A DNA stretch of 64,000 bases. Source: Wolfiporia cocos. Taxonomy: Eukaryota; Basidiomycota; Agaricomycetes; Polyporales; Phaeolaceae. Within the stretch, counting starts at the first letter, position 1. Each line of letters begins with the position of its first letter. The notes under the pieces are model-generated. The model was not told the origin of the DNA and did no database searches. It saw nothing but the letters and a program-made list of their open reading frames with translations. This document shows positions 1 to 11,120 of this stretch, in pieces. The stretch is from assembly GCA_029448655.1 (NCBI GenBank), contig JACCLO010000005.1:1550001-1614000 (forward strand), in the 5' to 3' direction. The position numbers were made by a program, and so were the translations under genes.

Positions 1-100
1 CGCAGGTGAGTATGAGATTACGCTATAACCCTATGTTTGAGGCACTGATACATGTCTATGCGCAGAGAGCAATGTTGTGATGCAATACTTTCCTTTACAG

Positions 101-421
101 GAGAATCACAGCTTGACGAATATGCAGAGATTGCAACAGGAGATTACGCTAGGTGATCCACAGGCCTTGCCGGCTACGCTCCCGGCGCTAGCGCTCCGCG
201 AGGATGAATGCTTGCGTCCTGGAGACTCAATTGGCATCTACAACAATCTTGATGTGCTCGGTGATCTGCCTGAGCAGTATGAGCTTGTGTTAAGACGTGC
301 GGCACATTGGGCGGGTGTTGATGAGGACTACGTAAGTGGTGTGGTCGAGAGATATGAGAGGAGAATAATGTCTCTGTGGAAGAGGAATAGGACACTAGAG
401 GCACGAGGGGGCGATGAGTGA
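101..421 (+). CDS. 3' exon of an unrecognised gene (5' end outside window)
   Basis: The window opens inside a gene. Five bases of an upstream exon are followed by an intron with donor GTGAGT at 6 and acceptor TTTACAG at 100. The last exon then runs 101-421 and ends in TGA at 419-421. It encodes 106 residues with no recognised domain; the C-terminal half is helical and charged and ends in an Arg-rich stretch. GTG/ATG codons at 77-82 lie inside the intron, so the exon is taken to start at 101 in the frame that stays open. No function can be assigned. Confidence 0.5.
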   Translation, partial: ENHSLTNMQRLQQEITLGDPQALPATLPALALREDECLRPGDSIGIYNNLDVLGDLPEQYELVLRRAAHWAGVDEDYVSGVVERYERRIMSLWKRNRTLEARGGDE

Positions 422-1153
422 GGCTGGTGTCTCCCTAACTCCTATGATATTAGGAACACAAGCCTGGAAACAAATCCTTTTCGCTGCTTGGCCATGGGCT
501 GAACAATCGTCAAGTCGACCTTCCCTGAGGGCTCCTCGGAGCGGACATTTAGAGTTCCCGAGCACTGACACCGGCATTTTCGCGGTGAATCTAGTTTTCG
601 CGGTGAATCTAGTATTCATAACCAACGGTTCGCCGCCACCGGCGTTCTGATCAATCGCGAGCAATAACTAGTGCTCACAGGTAGCCTTACCGACTCGATC
701 TACCGATTCAAGGATCCTGTCATTGAACACCATACTGCTGTCAGCTCCTTTAGCACCGCTCATGTACTCAGGTCGGCTTTTCATAGCTTCTCATAGCTAT
801 CAAGTCGTGGCGTAGCTTTCCGCGCGTGTCTCAAATCGGCGTCTAATGACATTCCATTTGTTTTACATCGCCTCGTGCATGCTGGCTGAGTGCGATCTAC
901 GACATGGTGCCTCATTACGGTAGCCAATGGGAACTCAAGCAGCACCCTCAGACTCCTATCTTCCACTGGTTCGGGTCATCCAGGGGTCCCTCCGAATGCG
1001 GCACGAGCTTAGAACAATACGATATAGGGGCCACCACACTCTGAAGGCGCTCATGCGCTTTAAAAAGGGCTGCAAGGAACACCACGACTCCCCCATTTGT
1101 TCACATCCTCCTCCTTTCCCGCAACTGCAGTAGAGTAGCCTATACTTTCTAAT
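422..1153. other. Intergenic stretch with an 18-bp tandem duplication
   Basis: No gene supported. The only structure noticed is a perfect two-copy direct repeat of an 18-bp unit (TTTTCGCGGTGAATCTAG) at 577-594 and 595-612. The downstream part is the upstream region of the cupin gene that starts at 1154. Confidence 0.5.
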
Positions 1154-2597
1154 ATGCTGACTTTTCTCTTTCCGTTTGCCTTGGCTATTGTGGGAACCTT
1201 GGCTCAGACCACAACGACCGCTACGCCAACGTCAATGCCTTCTCTGATCGCAGAGCTCAAATTGGCAGGTAGCCATGTTGATCGCGTTGCAGACCTGCCC
1301 CAGGACTCTGAGGTCAGCCGGATCAGATAACTACAGTGATCGGCGGAGACTCATCCTGCAACCGACATACCTAGTTTGTCTTTGACTTTCTCAACCCTCC
1401 ATCGGCTGGAGTAGTAAAGGGCGCGGCTGGGCATCTCGTGCTCGCGTCTGTCTCAGACTTTCCAGCATTGGTTGGTAATGGTAAGTTGTGTACGTATCGT
1501 ATCGCCACGCTAGTGTATTAATGAATCGGTCAGGTATTGCTGTTCTGGTCGGATCCCTCGGACCATGTGGGATGAACACTCCCCACACGCACCCTCGAGC
1601 AGCCGAGTTCTTGTACCAAGTGAATGGCTCGATCCAATCCGGAATGCTTACAGAGACTGGATCGCGCTTCATCCTGAACAACGTCACGGCCGGCAAGGGC
1701 ATGATCCTCCCCCAGGTGCGTTCGATCTACTATGAGCTAATCAAATCGGGCGTATGTCCCATGTACTCATGATTCATATAGGGGTCTGTTCATTTCCAGT
1801 TTAATGACAACTGCGAGCCGGTTCAGTTCGTCTGTTAGTATCATAGTTCGTACACTAAATCGTCAAACTGACCGTTCCTTTAGCCGCCCTCAATTCAGAT
1901 GACCCTGGTACCCTGCTAGCCGCTCAAGGGCGTAAGTACCATGAAAAAGATGCAATTCTCGTGTCTGATGTATACTGCAGTTTTCGGCCTGCCCCCTGCC
2001 ATCGTCGCCGCTTCCCTCGGCGAGATTGGAGTGGAGGAAGTCGCCGGTCTTGCGCACTTGGTGAGCTTGCCCCTCCACCCACCCCAGTGCGCGGAGCACC
2101 TGACCATCCCACACCCACAGATCCCAGACGACGTCGCGTTTGGCTCCCAGGAGTGTCTAATCCGCTGTGGCATTAATGCAGGCACGCAGCCCACTGCGGA
2201 ACAGGTCCCGCGCGTCTCAGGAAATGCACTCCCTACGGGCTCCTCTTCGTGGAGCACCAGCGCGAAGGCAACGGAGACCTCGACAAACTTAAGCCGCAGC
2301 ACGTCGCTCTTCGGCGCAGTAGTGGACGCGGCAGCCAGCAGTACAAGCGATAAGTCCGTACAGCCTGCGACGATTGCCCTTGGTGCTATCGTCGGCGTTA
2401 TGGCTCTTGGCTACGTTGGACTTGCAGCGGTGTACTTCATGCGTCGGCAGCAGACTAAGACTCAGCCGTACGTACGTCCGGACATGGGGGGACACTCGCG
2501 GAATCCATCTGCGGAGAAGTTTTACGAGGCCTCGCAGCCGTACGACCCTCTTGCTGCTTCCTCTGCAGGCTTCCGCGTTGACCTCCAAAACGCGTGA
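1154..2597 (+). CDS. Spherulin/germin-like cupin with C-terminal transmembrane anchor
   Basis: Seven exons: 1154-1312, 1375-1480, 1534-1715, 1782-1833, 1884-1931, 1981-2060, 2121-2597; 367 aa. An N-terminal signal peptide (about residues 1-17) precedes a germin/spherulin-1A type cupin. Cupin box 1 has the His-x-His and downstream Glu (in the NTPHTHPRAAEF segment); box 2 has Pro-x-Gly-x2-His-x3-Asn, so all four metal ligands of the family are present. The family binds Mn/Fe, is extracellular and stress- or encystment-related; the reaction here is unknown. After a Ser/Thr-rich linker a single hydrophobic helix (about residues 285-307, ending YFMRRQQ) and a ~50-residue polar tail follow, so the cupin is probably displayed at the plasma membrane or wall rather than freely secreted. 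Joins were chosen because they restore the conserved family sequence without stops. Confidence 0.9.
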
Positions 2598-3378
2598 AGA
2601 GTCTCAGTGGTAGAGGTAGTTATAGTATCGAATGTAACTTTCTGTGCATCACCTGTGTACGGAATTTGCCCGGCTATTCACAATTGTATACTGATTGAAC
2701 TTCTTCTCCTTGTATACGAGTGCACGTGTGTGTTCTTGAAGCAACGAAGCAACGTCTCGTCGTCTCGGTTTCGGCGCTCCCACTGATGAGTCGCTTGGCC
2801 CGAGAACCTGAGATTAACGTGTATATGTTGCAAGGGAGATGCCACACATCTGCCGCGGCTCTGGAAAGGGGATCTACGTAATGCAGCACATTGCCGCGGA
2901 GTTGTGAGTAACGATCGATCTCAGATCGATGCCCTGATCCCTCCTGCCGCTGCAGTGTCGACACATATGATGTTGTTCATGTCTAAATGCTTGCTACTCG
3001 CTGTTCGAAAATTTTGTGTTGACGGGAAAGCTGATGTGGAGTATGCAATCATGCTGCTGCTGCTGCGATATCCGCCGCCGAGCCCTCTCAGTAATCATCG
3101 AATAGTCATAGAAGAACGTCCTATAATATGGCACGAGCGACTCGGGCACAGATATTCTAACCGAGTCTTTGAGGCTTGTACCGCAGCACTAATCATTCGA
3201 AATTAATCAGGTGACAATACATCATGCATCATCGGGTACGCGCATATGACATGTCGGGTTGCCCAAATATGTACCCGTTGGTGGACATCCGACCCCGACC
3301 CGAATATATTTGAGTTTCTGACGCCTCTCTTGCAGTTGTCTGCATATATGATCTTCTCCACAACAAAATCTAACTGGT
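2598..3378. other. Intergenic region, nothing recognised
   Basis: Between the cupin gene and the DUF7702 gene, both on +. Only short open frames without family features; probably the 3' UTR of the first and the promoter of the second. Confidence 0.4.
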
Positions 3379-4471
3379 ATGACCCTAGATCCTCGCGGAG
3401 ACATCGCTATCGCAGAGATCGTGGTATATGTCTGCGTACTGGTGCTTAGTGTCCTATTCGTCATTCGGCACGGATGGAGTAGAGAAGTAGGATGGACCTT
3501 CTTATCATTATTCTCTGCTAGTGAGTAAACGGGTACAATGCCTACCCTACTTACAACGCCCATTGTCAAATCTAGTTCGCATCGTTGGCGGTGCCATACA
3601 TGTTGCACATGACAACGACCTCAACAATACACATCTGGAGACGGTGTATCGCATCATGGAGGTGTGCGGTGCCGTCCCCCTGCTCCTTGTAACCCTAGGG
3701 TTCCTCAGAGTCATGTAAGCACGACTTTTAATCATCCATATTACGTTCAATCCATTCGCTTCAGATTACGAGACACTTGTGATGGTCCCCTAACCAAGAG
3801 AGCGCTACAATTGTTGGGCATGCTCGGAACGATCGCGGTCGTACTAGATATTATAGGCAGCATCCAGAAAGACACCGCCACGACTCAATCCGCGCTTGCT
3901 GGAGGCAAGAGCTTCCGCGAAGCGAGTGCGATCCTCTTCGCTATCCTGTACACTCTCGTCTTCGCCATGCACGCCTTGTGTTGGGTGAGCATGAGCCACC
4001 TATCTCACCAGCGGCGCAAGGTACGCCCGTTCACTCTCGACCCCACTACAGCTCTCACCAGGTTTGCAGCTCCTCGCTGGGATCTCCCTCACACTTCCAT
4101 TCCTCTCCGTTCGTATCGCATACACAGTGCTCTCTGCCTACGCCCCGTCAGACTACTCCATCGACGACGACGGCTCGGTCATGTTCGCCCCGAGCCACTC
4201 GCCCATCGAGCAATTTGGAGAGTCTGGCAGCTGGGCGGTCTACCTCGTCATGTCGGTTATCATGGAGTGGGCGGTGGTCTTGATACACATGGTTGTCAGA
4301 CTGCAGATCCAGCCTGAGGATGGACCTCAGGATAAGGTACCCACATACGCACCGGTGGTGATGACGGACCAGGATGATTTTGGGTATGATGGATTGGAAG
4401 GACCGCAACTGTGGGAGAAGATGTGGAGTGTTGATGATATGAACTACAGCCGTGTGTGCGATAAGTATTGA
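3379..4471 (+). CDS. DUF7702-family multi-pass membrane protein
   Basis: Four exons: 3379-3520, 3576-3714, 3765-4020, 4070-4471; 312 aa. The protein starts MTLDPRGDIAIAEI and carries about seven hydrophobic helices. The order of conserved pieces matches the fungal DUF7702 family as I know it: an N-terminal AEI..Y helix, RHGWSR, an R-I-V-G-G segment, LGFLR, a helix around LGTIAVVLDIIG, and LPFLSVRIAYTVLSA. The C-terminal ~70 residues are acidic and cytosolic in appearance. Function of the family is unknown. The fourth exon could start at either of two AGs in frame; 4070 gives a normal 49-bp intron and is preferred over 4052 (31 bp). It ends convergently with the kinase-like gene. A partial second copy of exon 3 lies at 7333-7515. 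Confidence 0.85.
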
Positions 4472-4802
4472 GTGCGGGCCTAGACGCTACGGTGTTTATG
4501 TCATTGAAGAATATGATTTCGTGTACTTTTCGGCCGGTACATTGCCATCTCCGCGACTCAGGAACCAGTTTTGCGACAGCTTGTTGGATCGATTGCGGAA
4601 CACAGCTATTACTACATGATTTCTGCTCTACTATCAAGACATACACACTACCAAGACCCAGATTAAGGACGGCAAATCCCAAGACCTGCTCCCACACATG
4701 ATAATACAGAAACTCGTCATCTTACACAACTTCCGCGAATGCCGATAACGTCCGTGGCCTCCGGGACCAAAGTAACAGGTATCTGCTCTCGTATCAAAGT
4801 TC
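4472..4802. other. Convergent intergenic spacer
   Basis: 331 bp between the 3' ends of the DUF7702 gene (+) and the kinase-like gene (-). No gene seen; should contain both 3' UTRs. Confidence 0.5.
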
Positions 4803-6880
4803 TCAGTAGTCAAATTCCTCGATCAACAGCTGCTTCTGGGCGGACCCTCTCTCTGTAATGAAACTGAACCTCTTGCTTCTGAGCATATCTTCGCCTTCGA
4901 TCTTTTCCGAACGCCCAAAGTCTATGATACGGAAGCTAGGCGTACGTCGCGATCGCTGCTCCGGAGGCTTCGTCAGCGGCCCGGGCTGCCAGAGGATGTT
5001 CCTGGTGTACAGCGAGTTGTGTAGGATGTCCTCGATATGCAGGCGCAGAATGAGCGAGTAACATTCGGACCTGTAGTTTCCGGAAGCTCAGCATCCGCCG
5101 CAAATCATGATTCCGTTAAACGCACCTGTCGTCCAGCGAGAAGTTCTCCGGCTCGATCGGGGTGCCACACTCTTCCATAAGCAGGATCGGGCTGAGCTCG
5201 CTGACTGGTGCGTCGTACCTATCGTATAACTTGTCCACCACCTGACCATCACTATCGACTGGTATGTAGTACCCGAAGAACTTGGGCACTACCGCGCCAA
5301 CGGGGACAGGGTGCTTAATCGGGGGGACGTGGTTGTAGCCACACCACTCCTCCTGGAGATGCCGTGGGAACCCAGCGAATATGTGCGCCTCGTTGCGCAG
5401 GTGGTTGCGGTCGGGCGCGAATCTGAGCGCTGTCTTGGCCGCGATAGTCACCTTGTGGTGCGGCCCGTATGCGGTGAGTGGCGGCGGAAGCGCCAGTGGC
5501 GCGCGAATCACTTTCGAATGGCTTCCGAAGCCGACCATCGAGTCAGACATCCACAGCTGCCCGACGCGTGGAGATAGTGCATCCGGCGTGGCATCACGCT
5601 TGAACTGAGGGAGGATGCGCTTGTATGTCACCGCGTCCTGTGTGAAATGGGTGAGCAGCAGCGTGGGCGCATGCACGAAGACGCACCTTGCCCTTGCGAA
5701 ACACGCGCAATTCGTCGGGGAAGTATTGTTCTGGGATGAATTCCTCGAGCTTTGGAAGCTGAGCGACGACACTCGGCTCGAAGAATGACTCATGCGGATG
5801 AGACTTGGGGACGAACGGTTCCGGCGAGGGACCCTGCGCTTCCTCATCTCCGAAATTCAGCTTGAATACATCTCGGTACATGGCGGCATAGACGTCATCT
5901 TCAGGGCGTTTGTCCTCGATGACGGCGGCAATGACCGCCCCGGCCTTCTGTTGCTCCCTTGAAAGGTCTGTGATTCCCGATCGCTTGATCATGAATTGTG
6001 GGTCCATAGTCATCAAAGCATGCCATAATATAAATGCATCCCTGATATGTGGGGCCCACTTGAAGGAGGCCATTCCATTCGGTCCCTTCTCAACATCGTC
6101 GGGATCTACCGGCACGATCAACGGCCCGTCACCGTCGTCGTTGCAGCCTCGCAGCGCATCCTCCTCGTCAGATTCTTCCAATATGTCCGGCCTGATTCTG
6201 TAAAACTTGACACGCCCGTCCTTGTTGTCACAGCCCTCGTCGATGACACCCAGTAAGGGAGTCGAGCGGTCGCGCTCCATGCGCCTCTTAGGCACGCGCA
6301 GCACGGGCCACGGCCGCCTGCGCCGCGGCGGGGGCTCAGGCCCCTCGAATCCAGTCTCGTCGTAGTCCTCGCCCCACTCTTTGAGCATGCTGCGCGACCA
6401 GACGGTCCTGACGGCCGCCAAAGGGGGCTCGTCGGGCTTCTCTGGTGCGAGGCGATTGACCCAGAAGAAGTCGCCGAGGGTGTGGGCCCACATGAGTCCG
6501 TTCGGCGTGCGCGTGCCCCGCGGGCCTGGCTTGGGCAGAAACGGCGTCCCCGGCGTGCGCTGCCACGTGTAGTAGACGCGGCGCGAGCGCGGGAGGTCGG
6601 CGTTGGACTGCGGGTTACCCTCCCGTCCCTTGCCTTGCTCCGCGCTGCGATCGGCTATCTGTGTGCGCTTGTCTATAGAAGGGTCGAGCTCTCTGGCCGG
6701 CGCGTGTACGCCGTTGGTCGTGATAATCTCTGAAACCCGTTTGGTGCTAGTTTTGTGCGCGGTGAGTGGGGGCTCCACCTTGGATGTCGTAGACGAGTTT
6801 GCTGCCTTAGTAGGCGCGGTGGATGACTTCTCCGCTTTGGGCTTTCTCTTGACCACCCTGTACGCCGCGACTTTTGACAT
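4803..6880 (-). CDS. Basidiomycete protein-kinase-like protein, probable pseudokinase
   Basis: Three exons on the minus strand: 6880-5687, 5637-5126, 5070-4803; 657 aa. The first ~400 residues are a basic/acidic, probably disordered region specific to basidiomycete relatives. The kinase-like fold follows: a beta-strand lysine in TIAAKTALRF, an alpha-C-like Glu in RNEAHIF, the GYN..PP..HPVPVG..VPKFFGYY segment typical of this fungal group, a catalytic-loop region LHNSLYTRNIL and a DFG motif in IIDFGR. The catalytic-loop Asp expected after His (HxD) is Ser here, so phosphotransfer is doubtful even though Lys, Asn and DFG remain. Both introns (49 and 55 bp) are phase-compatible and restore conserved sequence. 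A degraded second copy of exon 1 lies at 36765-38245. Confidence 0.82.
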
Positions 6881-7332
6881 GGTTGGTGATGGGCTCTAGA
6901 GTGGAGAGAATGGAGTCGAGAGAACGAAGATTGGCGCGCCGCACGGAACGACTACCTTGCTTTGCGGTTTCTGGTCGAAGTGCGGCCAACGCGTCCCCCT
7001 TTATGAGTCTTTCGACGCGACGCGTATCGTCGTGCCGCTGCGACGCTTATCGCCCTGAGTCAACTATCAGTGCAAGCGAGTGGCGGATTCCGCGATCGGG
7101 AGCTTGAAAAATCTGCAGGCTATATGCGTGTGTGAACCTCCCAGTCTCTCGCGGGCGATGGCGGGGGTCAATTAGACGCGTGACGATATTACCGATGACG
7201 GAATCATATTTTTTACGCGTTGACGATCGGCGTATATATAATCACCCGATCGTCATTTATTCCAGATGTGGCAGTGCTCAAGCCTCAAGGCCTCACTGCT
7301 TGTGTTCTCCATGGCTAGTTCGCTCGCTTCAG
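6881..7332. other. Upstream region of the kinase-like gene
   Basis: No coding region recognised. Presumably contains the minus-strand promoter of the kinase-like gene. It ends where the duplicated DUF7702 fragment begins. Confidence 0.4.
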
Positions 7333-7515
7333 TTTGCGGGACACCCTAGATGGTCCCCTAACAAGGGGAGTGCTACAGTTGTTGGGCACGCTCGGGACGA
7401 TCGCGGTCGTACTGGATATCATATATCATATGTGGCATCCAGAAAGAAACCGCCACCACTCAGTCCGCGCTAACTGGAGGCAAGAGCTTCCGCGAAGCGA
7501 GTGCGATCCGGGCTA
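7333..7515 (+). pseudogene. Duplicated fragment of DUF7702 gene exon 3
   Basis: About 180 bp that align with exon 3 of the DUF7702 gene (about 3770-3940). They start at the GACAC..GATGGTCCCCTAAC segment and run through the part encoding LQLLG-LGTIAVVLD to the GGCAAGAGCTTCCGCGAAG stretch. The reading frame is broken: an ATATCAT duplication follows the DII codons and the copy ends abruptly at GGGCTAG. It is a truncated local duplicate about 3.5 kb from its parent, not an independent gene. Confidence 0.85.
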
Positions 7516-7523
7516 GTGATGTG

Positions 7524-7664
7524 CAAAGCACGGCTCGGCTCAAAGCCCGGGGCTTGGGCCCGGCTTTGAAGGGCTCGGGCTCAGCGGAATGTCAAGCCGG
7601 GCCCTCCTTGACGGCTCAGGCCGGCTTGGGCCCGGCTCAGGCTCAGGCCGGGGCTTATGGGTAA
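7524..7664. repeat. GC-rich degenerate GGCTCGGGC/CCGGGCTTG cluster
   Basis: A patch built of many degenerate copies of a CCGGGCTT / GGCTCGGGC / GGCCCGGCTC unit, beginning just after TGATGTGCAAAG and ending before TTATGGGTAATC. It contrasts sharply with the AT-rich DNA that follows. No ORF or fold assigned. Confidence 0.6.
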
Positions 7665-7878
7665 TCTTGTAGGACCTCGAAATTATTGGCTTGTGCAGTT
7701 CAAATGACAGCACAACATATTTAGAATGCTTATATGTCTACTATTTGTTGTTGTTCTGATCTACAAGTGTTTTTACAGCTGCTTATGATGTTGGCCAAAA
7801 ATCCAGATCTCGATCACAACCCCGATCGCAACAGTAGTCACAACGTTCCGCACTGTGTTGGCAGATCACAAGATATCG

Positions 7879-8251
7879 TGTCACAAGCCGATTTCTTTCG
7901 CCTAGCCAGTGACTAGAGCCTAAACCCTTATCTTATCTAAGCGCGCGCCTAAGCAGTCACGTGCAAGACCCCAAACACCCTATCACGTGCTGTCAGCCCC
8001 CCGGACACTCTGTGCCGTGTACCTACACCCATTATAGGGTTTACCATAGTATCAGACTCTCAGCTTACATAATAACTATACAGTAGCCAAACAATGTACA
8101 AACAGTAGAATAGCATATATACTGGCCGACGAGCAGGGTAGCACCCCAGACTCGTCTTGGCCTTATACGCCTTGAGTAGCCTCAGACTAGGATTGCGCTG
8201 AAACGCGAGTAACAATCCCCTGAGTAGTTGCTTGAAGTGTTGCTTGTGTCA
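7879..8251 (+). repeat. 5' LTR of element A
   Basis: Boundaries inferred from TG..CA ends (TGTCACAAGC at 7879, GCTTGTGTCA ending 8251) forming a near-perfect terminal inverted repeat, from TATATA at 8116-8121, and from a primer-binding-like sequence starting two bases after the LTR end. No second LTR copy of this family exists in the window to confirm the borders. Confidence 0.65.
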
Positions 8252-8263
8252 TAAGACGAGTCT
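8148..8263 (+). promoter_or_regulatory. Element A predicted transcript start and self-priming primer-binding site
   Basis: AGACTCGTCTT at 8148-8158 begins 32 nt after the TATATA box (8116). Its exact reverse complement AAGACGAGTCT lies at 8253-8263, separated from the LTR end (8251) by one base. This is the geometry of Tf1/sushi-type self-priming, in which the first ~11 nt of the mRNA fold back onto the PBS. The complementarity and spacing are seen; the mechanism is inferred from Tf1. Confidence 0.75.
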
Positions 8264-9020
8264 CCACCCCGTGCAGCGGTTTACCCTACACAACCCCGGC
8301 GCACTAGGGGCAAAGTGCACCTTTCTTTCGCTCTTGTTGAACTTCGGTTCTCTGAGCACGTGAACGGTTTTCATACCCGCCACATCCCAGGGTTAAGGGA
8401 TTAGAGTTCTGGGGGAATCTTGCGAACAGCGTGTAGGGGACCTCTCCTACCGTTGCTTCTAAGCTACTGGACCAACACCGTGCAACGCGGTTGTAAAGGT
8501 CTTGGGTCACAACCCCACCACAGTAACTGTGCACCCGACGCGTAATAGTCAAAGGCGTTAAGGGGCCCTGTGGCAGTGTACAGAGGCACTGGTCGTCTAT
8601 TTACGGGCCTTACTGCCCCGACGATACGCGCATTACTGCGCCCCCGTTACTATAGAACCCAGCGCGTAACCCACGGCTGAAGAGGCAGGAAATCGCCTAG
8701 TACTGTACCGGCACTTGCCGCCCTACGGTAGAATCCTTTACACGCCCCACCACATAGGCGGATAGTTCCCGTGCCCCCGGTATCCCGAATTAGCTTCGGG
8801 GCTGGACGAGGTTTCGGAGGCTGCGTTTTCTCGCCGGCTTTGGGAAGAAAACCCCTTAGCGTTTCTTGGCACATCTCCGAAAAGAGGTGGACGCAGTTTG
8901 TAGTGGATTAAGACTTTCTAGTTACCACCCCGATAGCTCTTCGGAGGCGCCACAGTGGGCAGGTAGCGGTCTTGATCGCGACTACATCTTTTACATACAT
9001 ACACATTCTCGCTACGTACA

Positions 9021-11120
9021 ATGGCCACACAACCCCACAGCATCGGATACATCCGCGACCCACAAAACCCGTTCGAAGCCCAAACTCCGGCAGACGTCCC
9101 GCTCCCCGCCTCAATCGACCCGTTCCACCCAGGGCAGTGGGTGAACTACCAAATGCACGGCCTCCCCGACGACTTCGCGTTCCTGTCAGTAGCAGACAGC
9201 ATCCACGCCCCCCGGCAGAACATCGAAGTCGCTCCGGTCCGAACCGAAACCATCGGAGACGCACCCCCCGCTCGCTCGCTAGCTTACGGAGCATCGGTTG
9301 AGGACCAAGGCCCCAGTATAGAACGGTTAGAACAGGCCTTCCAGTTGGCAAGGGAACAATCAAACACGGTGCGTGCAGGCAGCCAGTTGGGTCACATCGA
9401 CTCGCCGCTCGCCATGCAGTGGGCGTTCCCGCCCAACCCCACAACGGCGGACTTCGGCGCGCGATGCCAACAGGTTGCACAAGCAATGGTAGCAGCAGGG
9501 ACATGGTCATGAGAAATGGGAGCTCGGTTCCTACGGGAGGCCCAACGGTTGCAGGCGGACGCTCTCCAAGCCGGAGACGCGGCATCACTACACAGCCAGG
9601 CACCACCTCCTGTCCGCACACCCATCACGGAAGCCGAAAGCAGATTCCGTCCGGTAGAAAACTGGGTTCGATCGGTGCACATGCACTCCCCCCAGCGGAC
9701 ACCGTGTGGATCCCGGCCTCTCCCCACTCCCCCGACTCGTGGAAACTCCCGGCAGACAAACCCATTCCTGCCCGGCTACACGCCACCGGTACTCACAGCC
9801 CCAGCCCCCGTTCGTCCCGACAACTTTGCCCAGGCAGTTCGTCCGCCCCCGACGCACAACATGTTCGGTCACCCATTGCCAACACAGAATGCGCCCATGA
9901 ACACCTGGGGAGCCACGCCTCTCCAGGGAACTCGTGCGTCTATGTGGAGGCCAATGAAGCCGGCGTTGTCGCAATGGGATGCATACTCCATGCTGCCTGA
10001 ACCACAGCCAGACCCCCGGTACAAGTTCAAGGTCAGGGAACCGGAAGCCTTCACCGGCACCGGATTCACGGACTGGTACATGCGACTTCAGCTGTACATC
10101 AACGACAACGCCCCCATCCTCTTCACCGACTCAAAAAAGGTGGGCGCGGCTGTCTCGTTGATCCGCGGCCCCAAAGTCAACTCGTGGGTAACGGCATTCA
10201 CCAGGGAACACTACCTGGGAGGGCAATGGAGAATCAGCTGGCAATGGTTCGTCTGGGAGCTGCACCAAAAGTTCGACGACCCGGACATGGAGAAAAAGGT
10301 GGCAGTAGCGGCGGAGCGACTCACCATGACGCTCGGTAAAGGCGAGGAATACTTCCAGGAGCTAGAACGACTCCTGGGAGAAGCCAGGTATGACCGGGAA
10401 AACCAGGTGGTCCACAGTTGGGTCACCAGGGCCATCCCCAAGGACATTTATTCCTCGGTTCACCAGGCATTCGTCGCCGCCACCGTCAACGACGAATCGC
10501 AGCGCGGGTACAACATCCAGATTCCGGAGGATTACGGATCCTGGAAACAGGCCATCCTCCGGACCGACAATGCGATGCGTCGACTCTGGGACGAGGAAAA
10601 ACTGCGGAGCACCAAGGGTACCACGGACAAGGGCAAGGAGCGTGCTAAGCCCGAGCGCGCTCCCCGAGCGGAGCCAACAGCCGAAGAAAGGGCGAACCTG
10701 CTCAAGAGGAAGTGCCACTCTTGCAGCAAGACACAAGCTGAGGCACCTGGCAAAGGATGCACCAAGACATCCTGGCACCAGCCGAACTGGCGGCCCAAGA
10801 CCAACACCACCCCCGCCGCCAGTGGATCCGGAACACAGCGAACCCGGCAGGCTATCGAAGGGAACAAAGCTCCCAAGGTCCTTGGCGAGATTCCCCAGGA
10901 GGACTTTGTCCAAATGGTGGCCGCCTGGGCCAAGGAGAACCCTGACGCCGCGAAGAAAGCCGGGTTCACGCCCACTCAGGTAAGTCCCTCCCCCTCGAAT
11001 CGCTTTTCAGTATTGGAAGTAGAAGAACCAGTAAACTCCAAAAAAAGTGACTCGGCTGCCACGGAGAACGACGAACCAGTGGATGGACTATATGGGCTAG
11101 AGACCGGGGCCCCGATATAA
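9021..11120 (+). pseudogene. gag: Element A gag, interrupted by an in-frame stop
   Basis: The frame opens at ATG 9021 (MATQPHSIGY...) and reaches TAA at 11118-11120, but has a TGA at 9510-9512. The segments 9021-9509 and 9513-11117 are in the same frame, so one nonsense change (for example CGA to TGA) splits the protein. The second part holds the gag capsid-like region (FTDWYMRLQLYINDNAP ... WQWFVWELHQKFDDPDMEKK ... LTMTLGKGEEYFQEL). Near the end is a Cys-rich segment, C-x2-C with a later Cys and His, that deviates from the usual CCHC spacing. The TAA at 11118 leaves the same frame open beyond it into the dUTPase region, so it is either the natural gag stop bypassed by readthrough or a second mutation. 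Confidence 0.75.

Noticed and set aside
7260..7320. Similarity between 7264-7313 and 48154-48175 (ATGTGGCAGTGCT...TTCTCCAT)
   Set aside because: Too short and interrupted to distinguish from chance.
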